Shown piece after piece: positions 47,425 to 61,745 of a DNA stretch of 64,000 nucleotides. Under the pieces are notes generated by a model. It did no database searches. It was not told the DNA's origin and worked only from the letters and a program-made list of their open reading frames with translations. The position numbers were made by a program, and so were the translations under genes. Source of the stretch: Datnioides undecimradiatus (lineage: Eukaryota; Chordata; Actinopteri; Lobotiformes; Datnioididae); assembly GCA_008933995.1 (NCBI GenBank), contig WARS01000028.1, positions 150,001 through 214,000 of the forward strand, given 5' to 3'. Position 1 is the stretch's first letter, and every line of letters starts with the position of its first letter.

Positions 47425-47485
47425 CACTGTTAGCTTAGCACAAAGACTAGAATTAAATGGAAACTGCTAGCCTAGCCCAGTCGGA
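47425..47485 (+). repeat. Fragment of AGCTTAGCACAAAGACTGGAA repeat
   Basis: It includes TTAGCTTAGCACAAAGACTA and GGAAACTGCTAGCCTAGCCC, about 1 kb from a near-identical fragment at 46405-46470. Confidence 0.65.
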
Positions 47486-47894
47486 TTGACAGCTCCGTAT
47501 ATGACTTATTTACATGACAACTGACATATTGTCTGGTTCGGGGGCCAAAGATAGAGGTGTGACTTCACATGCAGCTATTTTTAAGGATATTATTAATGTT
47601 TTCATCTTCCTTTTACAAAAACACCAAAAACCAATGCACACGTCACATCTTCTAAGAACTTATGAAAATCAAATACAAGAAAACAGAAGTCCGTTGAGTA
47701 AAAATGCTCAAATGTGAAGAAAAATCTTGGGATCTGGGATCAGAAGTGCTGAAGGCATGCGTCTCTCACCGCGTTTCTGTCCGTCTGCGGTCTGCGGTGG
47801 AGAAAGCCTCTAGAAACTGAAAGTCAGAGATAATAACATGACACGCAGCCGCAAGAGAGTCTCATATCTTTCAGTGAGTGATGGAGGAAGTGTT

Positions 47895-47898
<4 letters not shown>

Positions 47899-47953
<55 letters not shown>
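47899..47953. repeat. (GT)n microsatellite
   Basis: A nearly pure GT run of about 55 bp, one of the longest in the window. Confidence 0.95.
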
Positions 47954-47954
<1 letters not shown>

Positions 47955-50900
47955 GAGGCCAGGCATGAGATGAACTGTTAATCTACAGTTAATCTTCTGT
48001 GTTTTTCAGCCTGGACTCCTGTTTTTCCCATATTTTAGTGTCTGAGTGACGACTGGTGACAACAGTTGAGCTAACTGGTCCAGTATTGCTCAGCTGTTAG
48101 CACGAAACAGGCTACAACGCACAATAACTGCGCCCTGTCAGCGTACAACCACTAAAACTGTTTGTTTTTGTCACCGTTCGGCTCAGATTGACGTTTGTGC
48201 GTTTACATGATAAAAACCTGCTTTTCTGCATCCAGCCGCAGGTTGGCACAGCGGCTTTAGCTAATAGCATTAGCATCTCTCCAGTTCAGGGAGGTTAATC
48301 GTGTCTTTATCGACACATTGGGTGGCGTTGAGTGCCTTTAAATAACCACCTGATTGACAAACTCACACCTGTGTCAGTTATCACAGTGACCATGATCTCA
48401 CGGGGCAGGCGGCCAGAGCACAGAGGCATTTACTGCTGCTAGGTTGTCGGCTAATAATAGCGCTGTGAGTGCACGTGTGTTTGCATCGGCGGCTGGAGGA
48501 AGTCGGTTAGTAGGGCCTCACGTTTGACTCTGATGGTGTGAAAAGCTCCTCTCTGATCCCCAAGTTGGGCAATTTTTAGTGCGTAGGATCTCTACAAGTC
48601 AACACGGGACACCAGAGACAGAACAGAGATTCAATTTAATGTTTGACGTCAGTCTGGGACATCAAACCTCGTTAGTGTCAGTGCAACAGTGCGACAGTAT
48701 TGACTAATATGATCACCGGTCAATTCAATCAGCTGGACCCAATCTGCAGCTCTTCAACTCGTCATGTTCCTGATAGGTTTTGCTCAGAAACAAACAACAA
48801 AATGATCTTTTTTCTTTATTAAAAAGACTAATTTCAGCCCAAAGTGTCAGTCTGACCCTGCTCCTCGATCAGATAAATGTTATTTTGGCCTGTGATCCCT
48901 TAAAATGAAACTTGTGACCCCTTTTATCACCAGTCCTGATCTCAGAAGTGATCTGCCAAACCAAAATGCCATCATTTTTATATCCCACAGAGGTAAAAAT
49001 AATCTTTTTTTACAAGAAAAAAGGGAAAAAAATGATAAAAACTAAAACAAATTAAGATACTTATGCGTAAAAGAAATGTTCTTTACCTTCTTTATCCCTT
49101 TAACAAACTCATTACCCCTCAGGTGTAGCTCTGGGACCTTCTCTACAAACCCACCAGACTCCATTGACAAAAACAGTAATTTTACCTCACAGAACGCAGG
49201 AGTTTGTTGATCTGCCGCTGCCTCTGTTGGTTGGTTTGATTGTGACGTTGTTGAATCCAAACTAACAGAAGTCTGAAAAGGTGATTTTGTTAGATTTTCC
49301 TCAAATGTGCCGAGAAAAACCTGCTGAAACTCAAAACCGGCTGCTTGTTCGTCCTAAGAACAGCATCATCTGCAAAGAGCGGTAGTTGTCCTTCACTGTG
49401 TCAAAGTGGCTGACCCTCAGCTTGAACTGCGAAGTGACAATTGTGCTGACGTGTCCAAAAAACTGTATTTTAAATAAAATGAAAGGTTCATTATAAGATA
49501 AAGAAAACACAGCATTTGTCATTTTGGTGGTGATTAAACACTAATTAAAACATTATTAATAGTAATATATTCCATTTCTGTCAGTAGATCCTCCTAAATC
49601 CTACACTGTGCTCCTTTAATTTAAATATTTGAAAGTTTGGATCAGAGTTTCTGTTTGCTTTCTGCCTTTATTTTGCTGAAAACGTTTGTAAATAACAGTT
49701 CATTTGATCAATAATTCAAATACAAAGAGACTTTTTTCTGAATTTTGACCAGAAAAAGATGATCAGTTGCTGATTTTTGGGTAATTTAACAACAAAATAA
49801 CATTAAAAACGTCACTTTTATGGCGACTTATTGCTAACGATGAGTAATTAATAACCTTTTCCAGCAGTACTGTTGATGTAACCACCATGTGAGCGCTGCA
49901 TACAGTGTGAGTCAGAGTTCATCCTCCTCTCCTCTGATTGGTTGGGGCTGCAGGGAGAGGCGGTTAATGATTGACGGGGACAGAGAGGGAATAACTGGTC
50001 CACTTCCTGTCCGCTGGGAAAGACAAACACAGGCGGAGGCAGAGGAGGGAGGACAAAGAGGAGCAGCAGGGAGGGAGGATAAATGGGCAGAGGGAGGAAC
50101 GTCTGTGTGTTTTCTCTTCAGCTCTAATGGAGACTCATTAACACCGCCGGCTCAGAGCCGCTGATTACTGCAGTCAGATTAAAGACCATCACTGGCAAAA
50201 TGAGAGGAAGCAGCGGGAGCAGAGAGGCGTGGAGTCACATAAGCAGCTAAAAAGCATCAATTTACAATTATTATCTCATTTTAAAAGGTGAAATATTATA
50301 ATTTTACAAGAAATCTGCAAATTTACCCCCTTGGTGTCAACTTGTGCCCCTCGCCACACATTATAGACTTATTATGGGCGAGCAGATCAACCAAATAGTG
50401 ATTTTTTAAAAATGAAAAATCACTTAAGTTGTTTTGTTTTGATGATTTTTAGAAGCTTTTAGGGGTAAAATATGCAATATTTGTAGAAAAAGTGCGTAAT
50501 TTTCATATTTTCATCCTCATTTCTTCATGATCTTATGAGTGAGACTTATCTTATTTAATTTGTTAATTTTGTTTGATATATTGTGCTTTTTCCACAGGAA
50601 GCCACTTACATTACTTGACTTAAGGTGCATATCTTTTGTTTTCAAGAAGATTTAAGTGTCCTGCCATTGTCTAAATGCATTTTTAAGGGTTTTACACTTG
50701 GTTATAATTTAAAAATCAAGTCAATTAGATTAAATTATATCATATTTTGGTCTGTTAGTGCTTTAAATAACAACTATCTGGATTAAAAGTCATCGTATTG
50801 AGAAGCGAACACGTAGCACGCCTCATTTCACCGGCGTTTTACTGCGTGTCTTTAACAACAACAGAGCTGTAACTCGTTTTAAGAGCGAGAAAAGTAAATT

Positions 50901-51003
50901 TAAGAGTAGGAGGAATGTTAATGTGTTTTCCCTCTGAGGTTTATGGTAACTCATTAACAGGCTACCGGCGAGGTGAGGGCCAGGGTGGAGGGACGCTGCA
51001 GTG

Positions 51004-51050
<47 letters not shown>

Positions 51051-51892
51051 AAGCAAGAAGCAGCAGGAGGTTTTCATTGTTGTAAAACCTGAGAAAACAT
51101 ATCCCAGCACGGGAACGCGCTTCACCTCCTCCTTCTGTCTAATTCAGTTCCTTTCCCTCTCTCGTGTCACGTCAGTGTTTTCAGAATTAGACCGGACAGC
51201 GTAGCGGGGCTGTCACCTGAAGCTTCACTATGACTTTCTTCGCACATTTGACCCCGGTGCTGCACGTCTACGCCCCAGTTACGTCACCTGTGATTAAGCA
51301 CTGACAGGGCATCGAAGGGGTTATTTCAAGGTTCCCACAGTAGAGGATGATACAGGAACACACACCAACCACCTAAAATCAATATATGTTTAAGTGCATG
51401 ATATATAGCTTTTTAACAGCTTTACTCCATTTTACCTTGCATATCACAGCTTTGATTTGTTTGTTTGTGACGTTATGTGACTTTCTTGAATCCTAACCAG
51501 CACAAGTCACACTCTTAAAGTGTAATTTGGTAGTTTGAGGCTTAAATTCGCCTTTATTGGTGAAAAATCAGATAAATTGCTGCTGGAATTAGTGAAATGG
51601 CTGCTTGTTCAGCCAAAAACTGTATTTCAGTTCCTAGAAAGCTGATTCTAGGGAGGTTTAGTCATTGTTTACTGACAGTAACTCCTCGAGTCTCGTAGTG
51701 ATTCAGGTTAAACAGCCCTCCTGCGTGTCTCTCATTTTCCTTCTTCTCAAACAGCATCTGATCGTTTGTGTGACGAGACAGATAAAGACAATGATGTCTC
51801 ACGGTCGTCGATGTTGCTCAGGACGGGGGAAATATCAAAAGCTGTGGCGCTAGAACATGGAGATTGAGCAGAAGTGCAGGGGTGGGGCATGA

Positions 51893-51991
51893 ACACACAC
51901 ACACACACACACCCACACACACACACACACACCCTGAGTCAGGCTAAAACCCATGACTGCAGCCGCCAAATCATTTGGGGGTTTAAAGAAA

Positions 51992-52029
<38 letters not shown>

Positions 52030-52087
52030 CACACACAGTGTTATCCTAGATGGTTCACCTCCACACAACCTTACAGCACAACTGAAA

Positions 52088-52134
<47 letters not shown>

Positions 52135-52137
52135 CTC
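51893..52137. repeat. Cluster of three (CA)n runs
   Basis: CA runs at about 51893-51931, 51994-52038 and 52090-52136 lie within 245 bp, separated by unique sequence. Both strands give Thr/His or Val/Cys frames that are not genes. Confidence 0.95.
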
Positions 52138-52374
52138 TGTTTTATTGCCGCAGTGTTACAGCTCTAAATATAAGTCAGAGTTCAGAGCAGAAACTTTGGA
52201 CTCTGGATTAACTTGATGTTCATCGATCGATTGATTGATTTTATATTCTTGACCGCATTTGAACCAAATTCAACATGAAATGAAAACACTTTTATTTGTT
52301 TTGTCAGGACTTTCATACTTAGATTAATGCCACCTACATGACGACTGTGTGGCGAATACGAAGCCACAGCCAGC

Positions 52375-52620
52375 AACCGTTTAGCGTAGCTTAGCACAAA
52401 GACTGGAAACAAGTATAAACAGCTACCCTGGCTCCCTCCAACCCTCTAAATATCACAAATTAACACAATATATCTTGTTTCTTTGATCCATGCAAAACAC
52501 AAAATGTGTAAAAAACAAGAATTTGGAGGTTTATGTCACACAGAACAAGGCTAGTAAGCTAAGTTAGCTGGGTTAGGCTAATTTTCCAGGTTTTATGCTA
52601 ACATAAGTTAACCCTGTCCT
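52375..52620 (+). repeat. Longer copy of AGCTTAGCACAAAGACTGGAA repeat
   Basis: GCGTAGCTTAGCACAAAGAC is followed by CAGCTACCCTGGCTCCCTCC, AAATTAACACAATATATCTT and TGATCCATGCAAAACAC. The order is that of a very common percomorph interspersed repeat. Confidence 0.7.
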
Positions 52621-53514
52621 GATCACGTAGCTTCATATAGACCTAATTCAACAACATCAGGTCTGACAGATATATTATATTTGTAGCTAACGTTTATTTC
52701 TTAAGTTTAATTTAAACACAAGAAAGTTGCTAAAGCCTCTGAAGCAGCATTGAGAGCATTTAAAACATGAGAATCCGTACAATTAAAGCAAAATATTCCA
52801 ATAAAATATATTTTATTTTTTCTTTAACAGCTAAATCTCGAGCGTCTTCATCATTGCAGCTCTCTCTTTATTAGAATCAGTGTTTTTAAATGCTCCTGGG
52901 TCTGAATTTCCTGGTATCCCTCCACCGTCCGCTCTCGTCACTATCAAACATCTGGTTTCGTCCTTCCTGTATACAAACATCATCACCGTCTGCTTATCAG
53001 GCCGCTCTTCCTCTTCCTGTATCTCTCAACAATCTCCCCTTTCCCTCCAGTCCTCTAATCAGCCGCTCATTGTGTGAAGGAAAATGCAGGCTGGAGGTTT
53101 ACCTGAGAAACACACAGACGGAAATGAAGGGAAAGTTGGGACTGGAAGTCTCATTCAGATAAAACATGTTTACATAAACGGCAAATCTGTGTTGTGCAGA
53201 GACAAAGAGGTGGGCAGGGAGATGCACGCACACAGAATCAGGAAATGTTATAGTCAGCTATAAAGTAATTAAACTTCTCTATCAGTATCAACATATGCAA
53301 CGTTACCTTCATGCATTGTTTTACGATGAACCTTCATACTGCAGCAGGAAGTCATTAAAACTTATGACGCAACAGGTCGTTTATCATTCATTTATCTTTA
53401 GTCACAAACAAACAGAACCTTATACTTCCCGTAATGTTGTAACATTGGTGAATTTATGTTTTTAGATCGATAAAGGATCAATTGAGGGCACGAAACCATA
53501 GATAATTATTGGAA

Positions 53515-53770
53515 ATTTGCAGTTTTACGTGTCTTTCAGCTCATTGTTTTGGTTTTTACATGACTTTACTGTTTTGCTTCAATCTGGCTGCTCTTGTTTT
53601 GCCATTTTTATAACAAAATCTCTAAAAACCCAACTCCAAACCACCTTCCTTGCACAGACAGACACAGTAAGTGACTTGCTGGTGAACACAGTGGAGCATT
53701 TTGCTGCTAAGGAGACAGATATGCCCGTCAGGAGTTGGTGGAGACCAAAAACAGAAAAAAGTGAACATTA
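53515..53770 (+). repeat. Dispersed repeat, fuller copy
   Basis: CTTTCAGCTCATTGTTTTGG, GTGAACACAGTGGAGCATTT, AAGGAGACAGATATGCC and GGTGGAGACCAAAAACAGA occur in this order, parallel to the copy at 13290-13640. The 84-codon frame here is repeat-derived. Confidence 0.7.
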
Positions 53771-56449
53771 GAAGAAAACATGCAAAGTGCAGTGTGCATT
53801 ACAGTGTTATGTGATACCTAGAGTAATGAAAGGTATTTTCCAATAACCAAAGTTGGTATTTAGTGTAAATTGTTCACTTATTATAAGCAAAATATGACTT
53901 GAATGTACTTTTGGAATCACCTGGGAGTAATAAAGTATATTCAGTGTGTTGACAGTGCAAAGATCTTTAAACCACTGAGCAGCGAAAACAGCGTTCAAGA
54001 GAAAAAATGTTTTTTCTGCTGGGCTGCACGTGCATCCGTTATGGAAATTCAAAAAAAAAAAAAATCATAATAACACACGTCAAACGCGGAGGAGCTGCAG
54101 AGGGGAGCGGAGTTTGGACGCCGCTGCATGAACAATGGCGATAAACATCAGAAAACCACAAAGATTTACAGCCTCTGAACTACAGACGTTGATTTGAAAC
54201 AAAAATATAATTTCATTTTATGTATTTTTACCCCTGTGGCAGCCGTTTACAGCTTTCCCCGGGCCACCACTCAAACAACAGTGGCACAAATCCTGCAGAA
54301 AATACTGTTCAGGACCTGTTTTATAGCCTTTTAATGAAAATATAGGCTGTGATTTAATTTACTATCACATTCTTTTCTAATGTTATGCATCTCTGACATG
54401 GTGCAAACAGCCTCAGAGAGACAAAGAGACTCAGACACAGCACAGAGATGAATTATAGCAGCCAGAATAACACTGTAATCTTTGTGGATTGTGAAGGATT
54501 AACTCCTCGCTCGGATGCAGGTCTGACAGACAAAGCTCCCCCATCATCAGCTGCCTGTTGCAGAAACAGGACACCAGCCGGCGGATTAGAGACCCGGCAG
54601 CAGACGAGTCCCATTGATTTCCTTCATTTTTTGGCCCCTAACGTGTCCCGACGCGGCCAACGGGGCCGCGAACGCATTTTATAGCCGAGTTGGTGCAAAC
54701 GCCAGCTGAGCCCCGCATCGCCGCGGTGGGAGTTTGTTTGTTTTTTTCCATTAACTGTTTATTACGCTTAAAATACACACAAACAACCAAACATACGGCA
54801 CGCCATTTACACCACCACACCCTGCACGCTTCAGTGATGCAGCAGGAGCAGAAGCTCAAACACCGTTGCGCAGATGTTGTCACTGACACACCTGTGTGTT
54901 GCTGAACGTCTGCAGGAGTGTGTGAATTATAATTTTATGCATTAATTTGCTTTGACAGATAGATGTTGGTGAGAAAATGTGAGGGAAAGTCCGCAGTTTT
55001 GGTAAAATGTTGGTGAAGTTACACGTCCTGCCTCAAGCTTCTTTCATAAACCATCAGATTTTTGTTTCTACAGATGGATGCTAACATTGTTTTTTCACTA
55101 TGTTCATTTTAAAAAGCACAATCCTGTATTTCACAGCTTCTAGGACAAAGGTCAACAAAAGGTCGTCATCTCTTCAGCTGTATGATGCAGTTTATTGCTG
55201 TTTGTGCAGCCAGGTGACAACAGAAACATAAATACAGGTGAGTGGTAACAACAGGTATTCGGTTTCACAAAGCAGCTTCAGTGGATTTAGGGTCCTCTTT
55301 GGCGTCGGTTCATGTTTGGGATTTTATCAAGTTACTGAGATATCCCAGTGAACCTGTTAGCAAAGTTAGCATAGCACATTAGCAAAACGTTGGTTAGGGT
55401 TAGGGTTAGCTGTGTCTGAGAGATCTGCAGAGCTGCAGCTACACAAAAGCAGCATCATGCATGAGTGTGAAGCGGCTATTTAACGGTGAAATAGTCACAT
55501 ATTGTTGTTTTAATTGCCTTTAATCGTGATTGTTCTCATACTCTTCATGATGTTCTGTGGACTGAAAGTTCTCCAGAGACTCTGTGCTGCGTTTATGGTG
55601 AAACAGATCCAAACTCTGATTAAAAAATGCTTTTTTATGTGATGCAACTTTAAAGTACTCTGCAGTAAAAACACACAGGGGCTCAGTTTGCAGCATGTAG
55701 GTCAGCCTCTGTGGTACTTTATCACGTTGTCTTCACTGGAAAGGCACCGTGGAGGGCACTTCATCACGTTTTCTTGCACTGGGCCACCATAGAAGGAACT
55801 TTACCCTGTTTTATTTTCCATGGGGGCAGCTAAGAGTGCACTTCTGCTGCTAACATGGGGGCACCAGTGCTGCTCGTCAGCAAAATAAAACCTGGTCCGT
55901 GCGCAGGAGTCAGGGGCCGTGCACCGAGAGGGAACTGAACTCTGCAGAAGCAAATTCAACTGATTTTTCTGCTTAGTTTGTGGAAGGTTCAAAGGAAAGC
56001 ACAGATCTGTATCAGGGTGGGACGCCCCAGCGGACTCCTCTCCTTGTGTGTGTTTGTGTGTGCGTTGGGCTGAGCAGTGTGTGTTTGTTGGGTCTTATCT
56101 TGGATCCTGACCTTATCCAGCAAGCGGGCAATCTGAAGCTCCAGATACGGAGCAGCCGCTGTAAAACCTCACTGTAAACGTCACACAGTCACATTCACGC
56201 AGCAGAAACGAGAGCGGCGACGCGCTGTCAGCGAAATAACACGCGCAGATACGCCGTCGCTGACAGGCCTCAGACTGAAACGACAGGCTGAGGGAGGAAA
56301 GCTCAGACGCCTCTTTAAGGTTTTACAGTTTTTAACTTGTTTATATGAAAAGTTTGACTGAAGATTGTTTAAAACACAGTCAGTATAGGAAGTGTGTGTT
56401 GGCAGGGTAGGGAAATCTTATCAAGCCAATAAATCTCTTGAATTGCATT

Positions 56450-56480
<31 letters not shown>

Positions 56481-59164
56481 TTGGCTGGTGACTCCGTATC
56501 TCACACAATTCTGTTATTGTGCCGCGGCTGCAGAACAGCTCCATCTCACTGTGTGTGAGCCCGGGCCAGCTGCTTCCTCTCATCCTGTCAGATTTGGACT
56601 GATTTAATTTGCCATTCAGCAGAAAAAATATTATTATTATTATTATTTTATGACACCGCAGTTTCCTCCAAATGACCCTCCAGGCTCACAGAACTCACCG
56701 TCGGCCCCCAAAAAATGTGCAGTTTGGGGCGGATAAAAACGTTCATGTCAGCCTTAAACGTAGATTTTACTGAGGTGAGTTGAATTTAACCTCCACCACC
56801 TCCCTCGGACGGGTGGATTTAGCAACTTTAGCAACTTGGGGAGCTGTTAGCCAGACGATGCCCTCAATTGCAGCCCTGACTTTTTCCCATGCATCCCTCA
56901 TGCCCACATTTCCTCCAGACGGAGGCCGTAACATGCATGCAGGGGCTTGATGCGAGCGCAGCGCTGATCTCTTTATTGTTTGTCTAAGCTAGCTTATCTC
57001 GGTGGGCGTGGCGTCAGCAGAGTCGTACAGTTTACACAAAGGGGACCGGATTTCTGAAATGAAAACACCTTCTTTTGTATCTTATGACATACATTTGCGT
57101 TAATCTATCATTTAAATATCCTACATTATTACCTATGGAACAGTAAATGGAGACAGTTCCAGTTTAACGTTTTTCAACCACAGTAACTGTTGCACTGTAA
57201 TCGACTGCAGTGCAGGCCGACTGATACAAAGTTTTAAGGACGCCCTGCTGCAGTATTGGGGTTGAATGCGTCTGTTGTGAGCAGTCAAAAGCAAATTAAA
57301 GCATAAATGAATGTAATGTTGCACATGTTGATACATAGAAACCCTAATTTATCCATAAATGACTATAATGATGCACTGCATTGTCTCTTATTCCCTGCCT
57401 TCACATGCGTCCCAGTATATGTCTGTATTGCACTGCGCTCTTTTTCACTGCACCTAGCTTAGCTGGTCGAGTTGCTCACAGCCTTTTTTCTCTATAACTA
57501 GCGCGAGAAAATAGTTAGCATTAGAAGTGATGTGAAGCTGCGACAGGAAGAAGCCAGCTAAAGAGGTCAGCTAAACCACAAGCCTCCCAGCGGTACGTAC
57601 AGCAAAATTATATAAAGAATCAGACATAAATAGGTTAAAAGTGGCTCCAACTTCACCAGCTGCAATGTTAAAGTGATGCACACATTAAAATCACAATCCA
57701 GTGTATCTGTGCAGTCCAATATATGTTATTCTGTAAAATAAAAGTTTGTTTTATTGCTTTTGCACTTTTAAACCTGATGTTTCTTGTAAAGTTCATATTT
57801 GTTGTTTATAAACTGGCTAATTAAACTCAATATGCATCTGAACTGGAATGATCTGGGTAAAGTGAAACACTTTTCATGATGCGCGTCCCCTCCCCTCTCC
57901 ACATTAATCACTGATAGCTGTGTAACGTGGCCCGCCCCAGCTGCGGCGTAACCCCACAGGGCTGAACTGAAGCCCGCGTCCCTCCTCTCGCTGTCTGCCG
58001 GTGATTATGTGATACACGGAGGCTGTGTGCGATCCTCTGGCTGCATTCCTCTGCTCTTTGATCACGAGGCGCTCAGTGTTTTGTCTGTCAGGGTGACGTA
58101 CGGAGCCTCCAGGCGAGCACACTTGCAGGAATACACACAAAATACACCTGAAATGCTGCGAGTACCTGCACACACTCTCCCTACGCCGCAGTTTGTGGAT
58201 CAGTTTCACAGTCCCTGAGGAAACTCAGAGGTCAGGTTGGATATTTAACACCAGTGACGGCGAAACAAAGGAGTCACACACATCCTCACAGGTGTCACAG
58301 GCCTCACAGTGCTGTTTCCTGTTTCTGCTAATATCCTCAAATCGCTTCTGCTTAGCATTTCACCGCATGCATGTGATGTTTACACCTTCAGGCTTTGGCT
58401 TTGTTCTCTCCTGTGTATTATTAGTCAAAGTATTCCCAGACCACACAGTTGATCAATCTTCCTGACATTGCTTAAAAGGGCCACGATGCAACAATTTGCC
58501 ATCATTAAGCATCTGTATTTAATGTACTTGCACTTCTTGCAGTGTTTCCTCTCCTGCAGAACCATCTTTTGTGCCAAAGTGTGAACGTTTCACACTTCAC
58601 AATCACAATCACTTTAATTCAGAGTTTCAGGATAACACCACATCCAGAAAAGCCACGCGGGTATCAGTGAAACTTGCATTTCCCCTAAGGAAACACACTC
58701 ACGGTTGGTTCTCACGTTTAAATTAGTTTTAAAACAGACACACCCACCACTATCCCTACTCCCACTGCCTCTAAATTAGAGAGCAGACACACACACACAC
58801 CCACCTACACACATACCCCCTCTTACACACACCTGTTCACATGGTCACAAACACTACATGTGTCAACAACGTCTCTTGTTTCCATCCCTCCCTCAGTAAC
58901 ACTTACCTGCACAAGGTAACAGCATCCTTGCTGAGTGAGGTCATGGGAGCCTCAGGGGAACTTCCCTCTCAGTCCACCTCTGTTCCTCTCTGTCTCTCTG
59001 TCGTTCATGGTTTCTTTAAATATGACACATTCCTCAAAGTCTGACCTTTCACCTCTGCTAACCCTTCGTTCTAACCTCTCGCATAGTGTGACTTCTCACC
59101 CTCCACACTTATCTAACCGTCCCCTCCCACCGCCCCAACAACTCTGCCCCAGCCTCTACGAAAA

Positions 59165-59810
59165 AGAAAAATGAAGAACAAACGAAAGACAAACAATGAT
59201 TAAAGAGAAACAAAATGACTACGAAGAGACAAAAAAAATCTGAAAAAGAGACAAAACCACTTTAAAGACAAATAAACTATGATTAAAAGAGACGAAACGG
59301 CTACAAAGAGACAAAAAACTTTAACTAAAAAAGACAAAATGACCACAAATAGACAAAGAACTGTCACAAAAATAAAAAAGTACAAAGAGACAAGAACAAC
59401 AACAAGAGATAAAACAACTTCAAAAAGACAAAAACTATTACAAAAGATACAAAGCCATGACTAAAAGAGACAATATGAGTGCAAAGACACAGAAAAATCC
59501 CCAAATGAGCACAAATAGACAAAGGACCATCACAAAAAGAGACAAAATGACTACGAAGAGACAGAAAATGATCACATCAAGTGACAAATTTACTTCAGAA
59601 AGACAAAAACTATCACAAAAAGAGACAAAATGACTACAAAGTCACAAAAACATAACAAAAAGATAGAAAACTGTGACAAAGACAGGTGAGAAAAACAACT
59701 ACAAAGTCACAAAAGTGATCAAAAACAAAGTCAAATGACTACAAAAAGACAAAAACTATCACAAAAAGAGACAACAAAGAGACAAAAAGTATCACAACAA
59801 AATACAAAGA
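59165..59810 (+). repeat. Purine/adenine-rich tandem array (GACAAAATGACTACAAAGA units)
   Basis: About 645 bp of degenerate units mixing AGAGACAAAATGACTACAAA, GACAAAAACTATCACAAAA and variants, roughly 30-45 bp long. It has almost no C or T runs, so the strand asymmetry is strong. Confidence 0.9.
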
Positions 59811-61382
59811 TGCATTTGAAGCTTTGATGCTTCCTTCAGTTCTGTCTCATCACTCAGGACTCATGTCAGTGTCGGGCGGAGCAGGGGTCTGCTCCTGAAC
59901 CTGTTCCTGCTCTGAAACTGGATTAATGTTTATCCAGACCTGCAGCTGCTGAAACACACCAGTGTTTTCATGCCGGACTCGTCCTTGTCACAGGAATATA
60001 AATAGACATCAGAGGAGATTAAAGCTCGAACTCATTTAATACCTTAAATGGTGGAGGTGTCTTTAAAATAATAGGAATTAAATATTAAAGTGCGACCTGT
60101 AGACGCAGCACGATGCACAAACTGAGGCTCCAGCCATCTGCACATTAACTAACCAAGAATAAATCACGCAAATTCCAGGTTTTGATTGCATTTGAAGGGC
60201 AATCAAGAGCTTTTTTAATGCAAAAAAGGTACATTTATCTTTATTTTTATCTAAAATGAGTCTTTATTGTGTCTCAGCCCAGTAATGGCAGCATGATGAA
60301 ACAGTCGCGGACATGCAAGAGACTTAATTTGAAGTTCTCAGATAAGAATAACTAAAATAATTAATATGCAGGGTGCAAAAAAGCATCCCATTGGTTGCTT
60401 TTGGGCGTGGTCAGGAACTTTTTGGTCAAATCAGTGTGAGAAAGTCCAAAAATAAGTCCGCGGTGGCTGTTTGTCATCAGCTTCATGTAGGACACATGAG
60501 GACCTGGCCCTGCGTCGGAATGTATGTAATGTATAACTACAGAGATCATCCCTCTCAACAAACCACCAGACCACATTCCTCTGCCACAGCCTGTCCCTCT
60601 ACGACCATCTTTCTCATTATTATAAAGCTTAAAGCCTCAATTAAGCACAGCTTTAATTTAAGACTTTTCTTTATGTTTTTATTATAGTTTGTGTTCAAAG
60701 TGTCTCCAAAGTGTCAACTTCACACATTTGGACATAACCAGAGAAGACAGAGACAGAGGCTTATTTTGGAAATATGAAAGATATGATGATTTTCTTTCTG
60801 TACAGTTGTTTATTTTTGTATTTATTTTGTTTTTCTTTCTTGTTTGTTTTACTTATTTAGTCATCATGCTGCTGGACTGTGTGCATATAACATAGTTTTT
60901 AGTAAAAATGCAATAGTTCATATTAAAAAACAGCTCTGTTTAAAGTTAGTTAGTTATGCAAAGATTTAGTTTTTAAAATATTTTTGAGATTTCTGCTAAT
61001 AAAATGAAACACTATATGTTATTTACATCATTTATGTGTGCAGAGTATTAAGGCTCAGATGGTTTTTAATAGGTTTTAAGAGGTGAGGCAGACATTTCAG
61101 GCCATAAAAGTGCAATTAACACTTTAATTTATCTGGAAATGTTAAAATAGATGTTCTCCAATGTTTTTTTATTTAAGATGGACCCAAACCCAAAATGTAG
61201 AAAACCATATGCAGCGTATTTTGGTGCCATGGAAACGTTTTAATATTCAGACACCGTACTGCAGCAGAGTTACAGTACGGTGTCTGCATGCCAGGCAGGA
61301 GCCAACTGCACAGGAATGTCAGCAATGTTTAACCAGACGGGCTCGGGGCCAAAGTGACTGGACAGCAGATTAACACCGATGA

Positions 61383-61427
<45 letters not shown>

Positions 61428-61592
61428 CAGCTCTTTGACTGTGCATGTGAATGCATGAGTTTGGCTCTCGGTCCAGTTTAGGGAAGACACTGGGGTCTTC
61501 TTAACACTGAGGCTGTGAGAGTGTGTGAGAAACCTTTGCAGGGCTGATTTCACACGCTGGACAGAGCGTGTGATCCTGTGTGTGTGTGATAC

Positions 61593-61745
61593 TGCTGGAG
61601 GCAGTACTCAGATACTTTTACTTAAATAAAAGTACTCGTAGCACATTAAAATACTCAAATTCCTGCATTTAAAGTGTCTTTTAAATAAATAAATGTTGAT
61701 AAAAAAGGAAAAATATACTTAAAGTATTAAAAGTATTACAGATTC
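61593..61745 (+). repeat. Fragment of 'TACTTTTACTTAAGTA' fish repeat
   Basis: GGAGGCAGTACTCAGATACT, TTTACTTAAATAAAAGTACT and CATTAAAATACTCAAATTCC are end sequences of the same family as 37375-37785. Confidence 0.6.

Noticed and set aside
55392-55409. Three TTAGGG-type units (interstitial telomere)
   Set aside because: Only three units, which is short enough to be chance. No telomeric array or fusion signs nearby.
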